From: an uncultured Pseudoflavonifractor sp.
GTDB taxonomy: Bacteria > Bacillota > Clostridia > Oscillospirales > Oscillospiraceae
Assembly: GCA_947383685.1 (NCBI GenBank)
Contig: CANDEE010000063.1
Span: 1-8,910 of the forward strand
DNA: 8,910 nucleotides
Direction of reading: 5' to 3'
Shown: piece after piece, positions 1 to 4,657 of the stretch
Numbering within the stretch: the stretch's first letter is position 1
How the letters are laid out: every line of letters starts with the position of its first letter
Notes under the pieces: generated by a model
Seen by the model: the letters and a program-made list of their open reading frames with translations, nothing else
What the model was told of the DNA's origin: nothing
Database searches by the model: none
Position numbers and translations under genes: made by a program

Positions 1-273
1 GTACTCCAGATAGAGGTCCGTGGTCTTGTCCATCTCCGGGTTGTAGCTGGGGTCTTTCTTGAGCTTATTGAGCCGGGAGTTATAGGTGCGGTTGGTCATC
101 ACGGTGGATTTTTTGAGGACCTTGAGCTCCGCAATGGCGTGAGCCAGACGGCCCTCCTCCGCATACTCACTGGTGCGCTCCGGCAGCCCCTCCTCAAAAC
201 GGGGGGCCGCCGTGCATACCAGCCAACGGGAGGCGGATGACGCAGAAAGCAAGGCGTGTTTCTCAGGGGCCAT
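1..273 (-). CDS. DUF2800 phage protein, N-terminal part (cut by window edge)
   Basis: The 91 codons seen start MAPEKHALLS and continue with a Ser-rich stretch, RWLVC (residues 16-20) and TSEYAEEGRLAHAIAEL (34-50). This is the characteristic opening of DUF2800 proteins, which occur in clostridial prophage replication modules and are regarded as RecB/Cas4-like PD-(D/E)xK nucleases. The GRLAH motif (His45) corresponds to the first nuclease motif of that fold; the later catalytic motifs would lie beyond the left edge. The start is fixed by a strong TAAGGAGG site (minus strand, 287-280) that overlaps the stop codon of the preceding gene, with a gap of only 11 bases, so it is co-transcribed. In related phages this gene is usually followed by a DUF2815 protein and a family A DNA polymerase, expected to the left. 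The family call is from motif recognition; nuclease activity is inferred. Confidence 0.85.
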   Translation of the reverse strand, partial: MAPEKHALLSASSASRWLVCTAAPRFEEGLPERTSEYAEEGRLAHAIAELKVLKKSTVMTNRTYNSRLNKLKKDPSYNPEMDKTTDLYLEY

Positions 274-284
274 GGGTTACCTCC

Positions 285-803
285 TTAAATCTGAGCGCCC
301 AGCGCCCGCAGTTCCGTGGCGAAAGCTCCGTAGTGCTCCGGGGCAAGCTGGGTGACGGCCTGGACACCGTAGCGGCTCAGGAGGGCCAGCAGGGGCTCCA
401 TCTTGCCAGCGTCCACCAGAGAGGCCCCGGCCTTGGCGATCTGGTCCAGGGTGTAGGTGGGGGCGGTGGTCACGGGAACAGCGGGAGCCGCCGGAGCCGG
501 AGCGGGAGCCGGAGGGGCAGCGGGAGCGGCAGCAGGGGCCGGGGGCATGGTGGTGGCCAGCGGGGCGGCGGGGGGCACGGGGGCCGCCACAGGGGGCGTC
601 ACGTTGCCCTGGGGCACCGCCACGGGGGGCAGGGGAGCGGCGGGCGGAGCGATGGGGGCCGCCGGAGCGGGGGCGGGCATCTGGGGCCGGGGCTCATCCG
701 GGGTCAGGATGTTGGGGTCCGAGTTGACAGCGGCGGCCAGCCGCATGAGGGCGGCCACCAGATCAGGGGCCTCCACCTTGATGGTCATTGCCATGTTGCT
801 CAT
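285..803 (-). CDS. Pro/Ala-rich bipartite phage protein (annotated in relatives as 'rrp5-like')
   Basis: 172 residues. A short N-terminal helix (residues 7-27, IKVEAPDLVAALMRLAAAV) is followed by a low-complexity Pro/Ala linker (about 36-115). A compact C-terminal helical domain (117-172) contains QIAKAGASLVDAGKMEPLL and RYGVQAVTQL. C-terminal domains of this type recur in small clostridial phage proteins next to DUF2800 genes and are sometimes annotated, almost certainly wrongly, as 'rRNA biogenesis protein rrp5'. The start at codon 803 is preferred over an upstream ATG at 893 because TAAGGAGG lies at the right distance before it and the longer version would overrun the zinc-ribbon gene. The layout suggests two interaction ends joined by an extended tether, perhaps bridging replication proteins; the function is unknown. 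The GC-rich linker creates long open frames on the other strand that are not genes. Confidence 0.8.
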   Translation of the reverse strand: MSNMAMTIKVEAPDLVAALMRLAAAVNSDPNILTPDEPRPQMPAPAPAAPIAPPAAPLPPVAVPQGNVTPPVAAPVPPAAPLATTMPPAPAAAPAAPPAPAPAPAAPAVPVTTAPTYTLDQIAKAGASLVDAGKMEPLLALLSRYGVQAVTQLAPEHYGAFATELRALGAQI

Positions 804-825
804 GTTGTATGTCCTCCTTAAAAAT

Positions 826-933
826 TTAGTTGTTTTCAGTGTCGGTGGGCTCCTCCTGCTTGTCCTGGCAGTCACAGCGCTCACCGTGGTCAAGGTGCGC
901 CCCGCAATAGGGGCAGGTGCGATAATAGGGCAT
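826..933 (-). CDS. 35-residue zinc-ribbon protein
   Basis: A very small gene of 35 codons plus stop. The product starts MPYYRTCPYCGAHLDHGERC and continues DCQDKQEE to an acidic tail ending ENN. Cys7 and Cys10 form a CPYCG knuckle and Cys20/Cys22 (CDC) form the second half, so one zinc ion could be bound. The start lies 3 bases after the stop codon of the transglycosylase gene. Its ribosome-binding site GGAGG is embedded in the last codons of that gene, 8 bases before ATG, which implies translational coupling. The stop is followed after 22 bases by the next gene's start. Similar tiny CxxC proteins are common in clostridial prophage operons without an assigned role; protein or nucleic-acid binding is a guess. 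Coding status is supported by the SD site, the perfect fit between neighbours and the paired cysteines. Confidence 0.72.
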   Translation of the reverse strand: MPYYRTCPYCGAHLDHGERCDCQDKQEEPTDTENN

Positions 934-936
934 AGG

Positions 937-1584
937 TCAGTCCTCCAAAATGCTTGTCCAGTGTTCCAGGGCTGTCATAACCTTGCGGGTGTAGTCCGTC
1001 TGGTATGTTCCGGCATCCCACAGCTTTCTTGCACCGCCGGGGCCGTTGTTGTAGGCCATCAGGGCCATCTCCGTGTCCCCGTAGGTGTCCAGGTAGCCGC
1101 CGATGATATAAAGCCCGGCCTCAATGTTTCCGGCGTGGGTCAGCGGGTCCATGCCCAGGCCTTGGAGCCATTCGTGGTTGACTTGGTTGATCTGCATGAG
1201 CCCATAGTCGTGGGTGGGGCTCACGGCATCCGGGTCAAAGTGTGTCTCCACCTCAGCGATGGCCAGCGCCAGCGCATAGGGCACGTTGTAGACCTCACAA
1301 TAGTCCTGCATGAGCTCCTGGAGGTCATAGGGCAGGAGCCGCCCCTCACTCACGATGTCATCCCGATACCGCACGGGCTCAGGCGTTTCAGCCGGAGCGG
1401 CAGACGGCTCAGGGGCGGAGGAGGTGGTCACCGCTTGCGGGGGCTTGTCCTCCTTCCTGGCCGTGGCCAGCATAGCGCCCAGCCCAAAGGACAGGGAGAC
1501 GGCGGCCAGGAGGATGAGACAAGCCAGAACGGCGGGCCAGGGGTTGCGCCGGGGCTTGTCCCACGGGTCTTGGGCGGTCATCAT
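937..1584 (-). CDS. Membrane-anchored lytic transglycosylase (SLT domain)
   Basis: 215 residues. There is a short basic N-terminus, one transmembrane segment (about 18-40), a Pro/Ala/Ser/Glu linker (47-70) and an SLT-type lysozyme-like domain (about 88-212). The family motifs are visible: the catalytic Glu113 in AEVETHFDPDAVS, GLMQIN at 128-133, and MALMAYNNGPGGA at 173-185. The enzyme should cleave the MurNAc-GlcNAc bond of peptidoglycan with 1,6-anhydro product formation, facing the cell wall from the membrane. Its start overlaps the stop of the preceding gene by ATGA (1581-1584), so it is translationally coupled; a second Met follows immediately. It sits inside an early phage-type operon rather than a lysis or tail module, which is unusual and might point to a conjugation-like or superinfection-related role. 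The fold assignment is firm; the biological role is inferred. Confidence 0.9.
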   Translation of the reverse strand: MMTAQDPWDKPRRNPWPAVLACLILLAAVSLSFGLGAMLATARKEDKPPQAVTTSSAPEPSAAPAETPEPVRYRDDIVSEGRLLPYDLQELMQDYCEVYNVPYALALAIAEVETHFDPDAVSPTHDYGLMQINQVNHEWLQGLGMDPLTHAGNIEAGLYIIGGYLDTYGDTEMALMAYNNGPGGARKLWDAGTYQTDYTRKVMTALEHWTSILED

Positions 1585-2180
1585 TCAACCCACCCCCGGC
1601 GGTAAAGTTCCTCCACCAATTCCAGCTTGCTATATTTCGCCAGCGGGTTGACGGGCTCCTCATCTTCAACCTCAATGGTGAGGGTGGAGGGAATGAGGAA
1701 AGCGGGGCGGGAGCCGTAGGTGTCGGAGCAGTAGTAGTTGTCGAGGAAGCCGTTGGAGACCAAGCCAAGGACCCATGTATCATCTTCATTGACCTTGGGG
1801 GTGCTCCAGGGGGTAGCGGACCACTCCCACACCTTTGGCTTGGGGATGATGCCGTGATACTTGCGGAGCTCATCCAGGGTGAGCGGGGCCACCTTACACT
1901 CCACCGTGCCATACTCCTTGGAGCCGTTGAGGGCGGTGAGGTCCACCGTGCGGGTGATGATCTCATCCGGGTGGCTCTCCGTCAGCGCATCCAGATAGGC
2001 ACCGTTGAGGTGGGCCCGGAGGGAGCTGGCGGCAAAGTTGTTGCTGGAGCCAAAGGTGTGCTCAATGTGCTCCACGGCCATGAGCAGCGTGCCGTCCTCA
2101 CGGTGCTCCAGGACGATGCAGGGCTCCCCACGATAGAGGACAGTCTTGCCGGGGGCGATGCTTGAGACGGGGACTTTCAT
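1581..2180 (-). CDS. DUF6273-like phage protein, possible C-type-lectin fold
   Basis: 199 residues with no signal peptide. The N-terminus (MKVPVSSIAPGKTVLYRG) is beta-rich, followed by FGSSNNFAASSLRAHLN (44-60), TVDLTALNG, a LTLDELRKYHGIIPK segment, the ATPWSTP motif near 122-128 and a terminal NYYCSDTYGSRPAF motif (about 149-162). Order and motifs match DUF6273-type proteins of Firmicutes phages, in which 'ATPWSTP' and 'G-x-RP' are hallmarks. The G-x-RP-x-F ending resembles the core of C-type-lectin / formylglycine-enzyme folds. A separate C-terminal tail (AKYSKLELVEELYRRG) is a small helix found appended to many clostridial phage proteins. The start has an AAGGAGG site; the gene follows the RHH-like gene by 15 bases and overlaps the transglycosylase gene by 4. 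The DUF assignment is from memory of motifs; ligand binding is an inference. Confidence 0.72.
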   Translation of the reverse strand: MKVPVSSIAPGKTVLYRGEPCIVLEHREDGTLLMAVEHIEHTFGSSNNFAASSLRAHLNGAYLDALTESHPDEIITRTVDLTALNGSKEYGTVECKVAPLTLDELRKYHGIIPKPKVWEWSATPWSTPKVNEDDTWVLGLVSNGFLDNYYCSDTYGSRPAFLIPSTLTIEVEDEEPVNPLAKYSKLELVEELYRRGWVE

Positions 2181-2195
2181 GTTGTGTTCTCCTCC

Positions 2196-2423
2196 TTAGT
2201 TGTTCTGGTCCAGGGTGTCATCCTCCTCAGCGCCGGGGGTGTTGATCTCGATGAGGTTTTCAGCCTGGATGATGATTTCAGAGACGATCTGGCGGATGGG
2301 GAGGCCGGTCTTAAAGCTCAACCGGCGGACCACCCGCTCCGCCTCCGGGGTGAGCCGGACGGCTCCGATGCACTCCCCCTGGGGCGTGCGTGCGTTCAGA
2401 ATGATGGGCTTGACAGGGGGCAT
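2196..2423 (-). CDS. Small RHH-like phage protein (75 aa)
   Basis: 75 residues starting MPPVKPIILN. The sequence IGAVRLTPEAERVVRRLSFKTGLPIRQIVSEIIIQAENLIEI (19-60) has the pattern of a ribbon-helix-helix unit: a short strand (AVRL), helix 1 (TPEAERVVRRLSFKTG) and helix 2 (PIRQIVSEIIIQAENL). An acidic tail ends in DDTLDQNN. Such proteins usually dimerise and bind DNA as repressors or antitoxins, but no partner toxin is seen here. The frame is open further upstream (to 2501), but the start at 2423 is chosen because AAGGAGG sits just before it and the longer version would overlap the HTH gene. It is second in the leftward operon. The fold is inferred from the strand-helix-helix pattern only. Confidence 0.75.
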   Translation of the reverse strand: MPPVKPIILNARTPQGECIGAVRLTPEAERVVRRLSFKTGLPIRQIVSEIIIQAENLIEINTPGAEEDDTLDQNN

Positions 2424-2466
2424 GGTCTGATTTCCTCCTTGGTTAGAAGTTTTGACGGTGCGGGTG

Positions 2467-2718
2467 TTATGCCCTGGCAGTCTTGCGGCCTCTCTGCTCA
2501 AGCTCCTGTTGCATCCTTAGCTGGGCAAGGTCAGCGTCATATTTGAGGCGCTGGTCCGGAAGCCTGTCCCCTGATCTGCCACGGCGCAGCTCCGTGTAGA
2601 CAGTGGAGAGGGGCACGCTCAGGGAATTGGCCAGGGCCTTTGCCGTCTGGCCTTGCTCCTCCCAAAGTGTCTGGAGCTTTTTCCTGGCCTTGAGGGATTG
2701 AAAAGCGTAGCCTGCCAT
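2467..2718 (-). CDS. Helix-turn-helix protein, IS30-transposase-like N-terminal type
   Basis: 83 residues: MAGYAFQSLKARKKLQTLWEEQG, then a helix-turn-helix at about 24-46 (QTAKALANSLSVPLSTVYTEL), the basic RRGRSGDR and a C-terminal helix with YDADLAQLRMQQELEQRGRK. The order of HTH followed by a 'YxAxLAQ' helix is what is seen at the N-terminus of IS30-family transposases and in stand-alone small regulators of clostridial phages; no catalytic DDE domain follows. It is the first gene of the leftward operon and lies about 40 bases from an 11-bp palindrome (2758-2783), so autoregulation is plausible. The ribosome-binding site AGAGGTG precedes the start. DNA binding is well supported by the motif; the target site is inferred. 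Confidence 0.8.
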   Translation of the reverse strand: MAGYAFQSLKARKKLQTLWEEQGQTAKALANSLSVPLSTVYTELRRGRSGDRLPDQRLKYDADLAQLRMQQELEQRGRKTARA

Positions 2719-2748
2719 GCTGTTTTCACCTCTTTTCTGGCATAAAGG

Positions 2749-2777
2749 TATAAAAAAATTAGCTTGCTGGGTAGCAA
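2749..2777 (-). promoter_or_regulatory. Possible promoter of the leftward phage-type operon
   Basis: On the minus strand TTGCTA (2777-2772) and TTTATA (2754-2749) are separated by 17 bases. The match is modest (4/6 and 3/6), but the position fits: transcription would start near 2742, leaving a leader of about 23 bases that carries the AGAGGTG site of the HTH gene. The -35 element falls inside the right arm of the palindrome. No better promoter was seen for this operon. Confidence 0.3.
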
Positions 2778-2783
2778 GCTAAT
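2752..2783 (-). terminator. 11-bp perfect palindrome with U-tract: terminator or operator
   Basis: ATTAGCTTGCT (2758-2768) and its exact complement AGCAAGCTAAT (2773-2783) enclose a 4-base loop. On the minus strand the hairpin is followed directly by seven T residues, the textbook layout of a rho-independent terminator pointing left. There is, however, no minus-strand gene upstream for it to end. It lies just before the phage-type operon, so an operator overlapping the -35 box, or an attenuator of read-through from the rpmB side, is also possible. Confidence 0.6.
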
Positions 2784-2847
2784 GGTGCTTGTACCCTGCA
2801 AACTGATCATAGGGCGTGCCAGGGCCTCAAACGCAATAAAAAAGTGC

Positions 2848-2876
2848 TTGCATTTTCCCTCCGGTTCTGGTAATAT
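2848..2876 (+). promoter_or_regulatory. Sigma-A-type promoter of rpmB
   Basis: TTGCAT (2848-2853) and TAATAT (2871-2876) are 17 bases apart, in an AT-rich island upstream of rpmB. An alternative -10 TATAAT begins three bases further on (2874-2879). This leaves a leader of about 45 bases before the L28 start codon. Confidence 0.7.
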
Positions 2877-2931
2877 AATATCCGATACTTTTTTAAGTGT
2901 ATGATCCTGCCAGTAAGGAGGGAATTGCGAA

Positions 2932-3120
2932 ATGGCGAAATGTGAATTCTGCGACAAGAGCGTGGCCTTCGGCATCAAGGTTTCCCACTCTCACCGCCGC
3001 TCCAACCGGACCTGGAAGCCCAACGTCAAGCGGGTCAAGGCTGTCGTTGACGGCACCCCCAAGCACGTGTATGTCTGCACCCGCTGCCTCCGTTCGGGCA
3101 AGGTCACCCGCGCGGTGTAA
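2932..3120 (+). CDS. rpmB: Large-subunit ribosomal protein L28 (bL28), zinc-binding form
   Basis: 62 residues, the usual length for bacterial L28. The sequence MAKCEFCDKSVAFGIKVSHS and the RRSNRTWKPNVKRVK block (22-36) are diagnostic. Cys4/Cys7 and Cys49/Cys52 form two CxxC pairs, so this is the zinc-ribbon (C+) version rather than the zinc-independent paralogue made under zinc limitation. The protein joins the 50S subunit near the E site and the L1 stalk. An ideal AAGGAGG site precedes the ATG, a sigma-A-like promoter lies upstream, and a strong terminator follows at 3143-3174, so the gene is a single-gene transcription unit. It is highly expressed core host DNA and therefore sets the right-hand limit of the phage-type region. 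Confidence 0.98.
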   Translation: MAKCEFCDKSVAFGIKVSHSHRRSNRTWKPNVKRVKAVVDGTPKHVYVCTRCLRSGKVTRAV

Positions 3121-3142
3121 GGCTCAAATCCTTTTGCCAACG

Positions 3143-3174
3143 AAAATCCGCTGTCTTTTGACAGCGGATTTTTT
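3143..3174 (+). terminator. Rho-independent terminator of rpmB
   Basis: AAAATCCGCTGTC (3143-3155) pairs perfectly with GACAGCGGATTTT (3160-3172) around a TTTT loop, and the T-tract runs to 3174. It begins 22 bases after the rpmB stop codon. Confidence 0.95.
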
Positions 3175-3246
3175 CTTGGCTTTTTCCAATAACTCCCGTC
3201 CATCCTTTCCTTTCTTTCGGGCATACTTTGTTTTGGGGGTGATGGG

Positions 3247-3438
3247 ATGAAGAAAAAGGGCGAGCACAGGCAGGAGCATGAAGAAACTGCCTGGCCCGAG
3301 GACTGCCTTCGCCTGGAACCGGATAAACGCCTTTGCTCCGAGGTGGACAATGTAGCCATTCGTATGTATCCCTTGCCAACGTGGGAGGAAATGGGCGTGC
3401 GGGTCCTGGACGACTGTGCCAGAGATAATATCCAGTAA
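3247..3438 (+). CDS. Hypothetical 63-residue protein, unrecognised
   Basis: The product is small, charged and soluble, starting MKKKGEHRQEHEETAWPEDC and ending WEEMGVRVLDDCARDNIQ, with three cysteines and no signal or membrane segment. I do not recognise a family. In favour: G/C-biased third codon positions like the neighbours, a GGGGGTG stretch that could bind the ribosome, location directly between two terminator-like elements, and a perfect inverted repeat starting 9 bases after the stop. Against: no convincing promoter, a modest start site, and an open frame on the opposite strand (3124-3474) whose translation looks hydrophobic but which would have to run through the rpmB terminator. The plus-strand reading is preferred with low confidence. 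Confidence 0.4.
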   Translation: MKKKGEHRQEHEETAWPEDCLRLEPDKRLCSEVDNVAIRMYPLPTWEEMGVRVLDDCARDNIQ

Positions 3439-3447
3439 CCAAACTCC

Positions 3448-3471
3448 TACCACTGCCAGCAGGCAGTGGTA
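3448..3471. repeat. Perfect 10-bp inverted repeat (terminator-like, no U-tract)
   Basis: TACCACTGCC (3448-3457) and GGCAGTGGTA (3462-3471) flank the loop AGCA. It sits between the 63-codon ORF and the promoter of the first wall-hydrolase gene. No T-run follows on either strand, so it is either a weak terminator, an mRNA 3' stabiliser or a protein-binding site. Confidence 0.6.
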
Positions 3472-3506
3472 CATATTCCAGCCCCTTCCATGGAAGATAT
3501 TGTTCC

Positions 3507-3535
3507 TTGAAACAGCTCCTTCCTTCTATTACAAT
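3507..3535 (+). promoter_or_regulatory. Sigma-A-type promoter of the first wall-hydrolase gene
   Basis: TTGAAA (3507-3512) and TACAAT (3530-3535) with an exact 17-base spacer, about 38 bases before the start codon at 3573. The -10 box is overlapped by a WalR-like direct repeat. Confidence 0.75.
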
Positions 3536-3544
3536 TTCATTACA
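3528..3544 (-). promoter_or_regulatory. WalR (YycF)-like box over the -10 of the first wall-hydrolase gene
   Basis: On the minus strand the sequence reads TGTAAT-GAAAT-TGTAAT: two identical hexamers five bases apart. The published WalR consensus in Firmicutes is TGTWAH-N5-TGTWAH and is met at every position. The box begins 2 bases upstream of the -10 box and covers it, as repressed WalR targets do in Bacillus subtilis. No WalRK genes are in the window; the regulator is inferred. Confidence 0.55.
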
Positions 3545-3572
3545 GCCTAAACTTTGGAAAGGAGCGTTCTTT

Positions 3573-4346
3573 ATGAAACGACAGCTTGCCGCCCTCCTGT
3601 TGGGCGCGATTCTCACCGCCACCCCCGCCCGGGCCGCCACCCTCACCCTGGACGGCATCCCTCTGGACACAGGCGAGACTCCCATCTACGAAAACACCAC
3701 CTTCGTCTCCCTGCGGAGCATAGTCCGGGAACTGCTTCCCAGCTCCTCAGTCTGGTGGGAAAACGGGCAGGCAGTAGCCCAGGCGGAGGGCCTGACCCTC
3801 ACCGCTCAGCCGGGAGACAACGCCCTGCTGTACAACGGCAGCCGGGTCGCCACGGGCCAGCCCGTCCGGCTGGAGAAAGGCCGCACCCTAGTCCCCATCC
3901 GGCCCCTGGCAGGACTTTTGGGGTTGGAGGTGAGCTGGAACGCCGCCACCGGAGAGGTGGCCCTTACCACCCCGGAGGATAAAAATGACGAGCTTTACTG
4001 GCTTTCCCGGATCATCTCCGCCGAAAGCCAGGGAGAATGCTGGGAAGGCAAACTTGCCGTGGGCAATGTAGTGCTGAACCGGGTGGCAAGCCCTGACTTT
4101 CCCAACACCATTTACGGTGTCATTTTTGACGAGCGTTGGGGCGGACAGTTTGAGCCGGTCCGCAACGGCACCGTCTACAACGACCCCACCCCGGAGAGCG
4201 TCCGGGCAGCCATGGCCTGTCTGGAGGGGGTCAACGTGGTAGGAGACAGCCTTTACTTTCTTGCCCCCGAGCTGACCGACAACCACTGGACCATGGAAAA
4301 CCGAACCTGGACCGCCACCATTGGCGCCCACTGGTTCTACGAATAA
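3573..4346 (+). CDS. Secreted cell wall hydrolase: copper-amine-oxidase-N domain + SleB/CwlJ domain (first paralogue)
   Basis: 257 residues. A Sec signal peptide (MKRQLAALLLGAILTATPARA, likely cut after Ala21) is followed by a copper amine oxidase N-terminal-like domain (about 23-134; motifs FVSLRSIVREL and LVPIRPLAGLLG). A SleB/CwlJ 'hydrolase 2' domain follows (about 140-257). The catalytic Glu151 lies in IISAESQGE, followed by GKLAVGNVVLNRVASPDFPNT, then GQFEPVRNGT (191-200) and a terminal ATIGAHWFY with His253. SleB-type domains cleave peptidoglycan glycan strands (lytic transglycosylase activity in spore cortex enzymes); the N-terminal domain probably holds the enzyme on the wall. No metal-oxidase activity is implied by the name. 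The start at 3573 is chosen over 3507 because AAAGGAG precedes it, it begins the signal peptide, and 3507 lies inside the promoter. It has its own promoter and terminator. A spore-specific role is not supported by a sporulation-type promoter. Confidence 0.92.
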   Translation: MKRQLAALLLGAILTATPARAATLTLDGIPLDTGETPIYENTTFVSLRSIVRELLPSSSVWWENGQAVAQAEGLTLTAQPGDNALLYNGSRVATGQPVRLEKGRTLVPIRPLAGLLGLEVSWNAATGEVALTTPEDKNDELYWLSRIISAESQGECWEGKLAVGNVVLNRVASPDFPNTIYGVIFDERWGGQFEPVRNGTVYNDPTPESVRAAMACLEGVNVVGDSLYFLAPELTDNHWTMENRTWTATIGAHWFYE

Positions 4347-4361
4347 GGCCCACATTATTTC

Positions 4362-4391
4362 GCCCCCGGAGAATTCCGGGGGCCTTTTTTT
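4362..4391 (+). terminator. Rho-independent terminator of the first wall-hydrolase gene
   Basis: GCCCCCGGA (4362-4370) pairs with TCCGGGGGC (4375-4383) around GAAT, followed after one C by seven T residues (4385-4391). It begins 16 bases after the stop codon. Confidence 0.95.
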
Positions 4392-4557
4392 GTGCACTTT
4401 TACGTCCTGTATATGACCCACCCGTTTTTTGATTACTTACCGTACCCCTTGTCTCCCAACGGATCGGGCTTGTTTCCGTTTTGTAACTTTTTCTGAGAAG
4501 GTTTTTTCGTCGAATAGGCACTTTTTTGTGGGCTTTGCCGTTTTCGCAGCAGTTTTC
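4392..4557. other. Intergenic stretch without a recognised gene
   Basis: The gap between the two SleB-type genes is 311 bases (4347-4657). Apart from the terminator at its left and the promoter with its direct repeat at its right, this T-rich stretch shows no ribosome-binding site, convincing ORF or strong hairpin. It is more AT-rich than the flanking genes. Confidence 0.6.
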
Positions 4558-4586
4558 TTGATTTTTGCTTCTAAAGCGGTTACAAT
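4558..4586 (+). promoter_or_regulatory. Sigma-A-type promoter of the second wall-hydrolase gene
   Basis: TTGATT (4558-4563) and TACAAT (4581-4586), 17-base spacer. The -10 hexamer is identical to that of the first paralogue. The leader is about 65 bases long. Confidence 0.75.
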
Positions 4587-4595
4587 ATGGTTACA
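4579..4595 (-). promoter_or_regulatory. WalR (YycF)-like box over the -10 of the second wall-hydrolase gene
   Basis: On the minus strand it reads TGTAAC-CATAT-TGTAAC, which fits TGTWAH-N5-TGTWAH fully. The plus strand shows a 9-base direct repeat GGTTACAAT at 4578-4586 and 4589-4597. As at the first paralogue, the box starts 2 bases upstream of the -10 hexamer and covers it. Confidence 0.55.
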
Positions 4596-4657
4596 ATTTG
4601 GCGGAGCCATGGAAACGGTTTGACCCCCAAAATTGTGATCGGAGGAAAATAACAACT

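Noticed and set aside
237..821. Gly/His/Arg-rich plus-strand open frame
   Set aside because: It is an antisense product of the Pro/Ala-rich linker gene; the repetitive composition comes from the GC-rich linker, not from a structural protein.
457..1605. 382-codon open frame on the plus strand across the left operon
   Set aside because: It lies antisense to the well-supported transglycosylase, zinc-ribbon and Pro-rich genes. Its Gly/Ala/Val-rich translation is the mirror of GC-rich codons, and it has no ribosome-binding site.
2827..2853. Eight-codon leader-peptide-like reading (MQALFYCV) on the minus strand, with GGAGG before it and a hairpin with U-tract after it
   Set aside because: It fits an attenuator layout on paper but lies inside the rpmB promoter on the other strand, and no minus-strand promoter upstream of it is visible; chance is more likely.
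2619..2978. 119-codon minus-strand frame crossing the rpmB start
   Set aside because: It overlaps the HTH gene out of frame, the palindrome and the rpmB promoter; there is no family resemblance.
3124..3474. 116-codon minus-strand frame with hydrophobic segments
   Set aside because: It would have to be transcribed through the rpmB terminator stem and ends in a Lys-rich tail encoded by that terminator region; it lacks a good promoter.
4429..4623. 64-codon plus-strand frame with a membrane-like segment between the two hydrolase genes
   Set aside because: It has no ribosome-binding site, and it overlaps the -35, -10 and likely start of transcription of the next gene.
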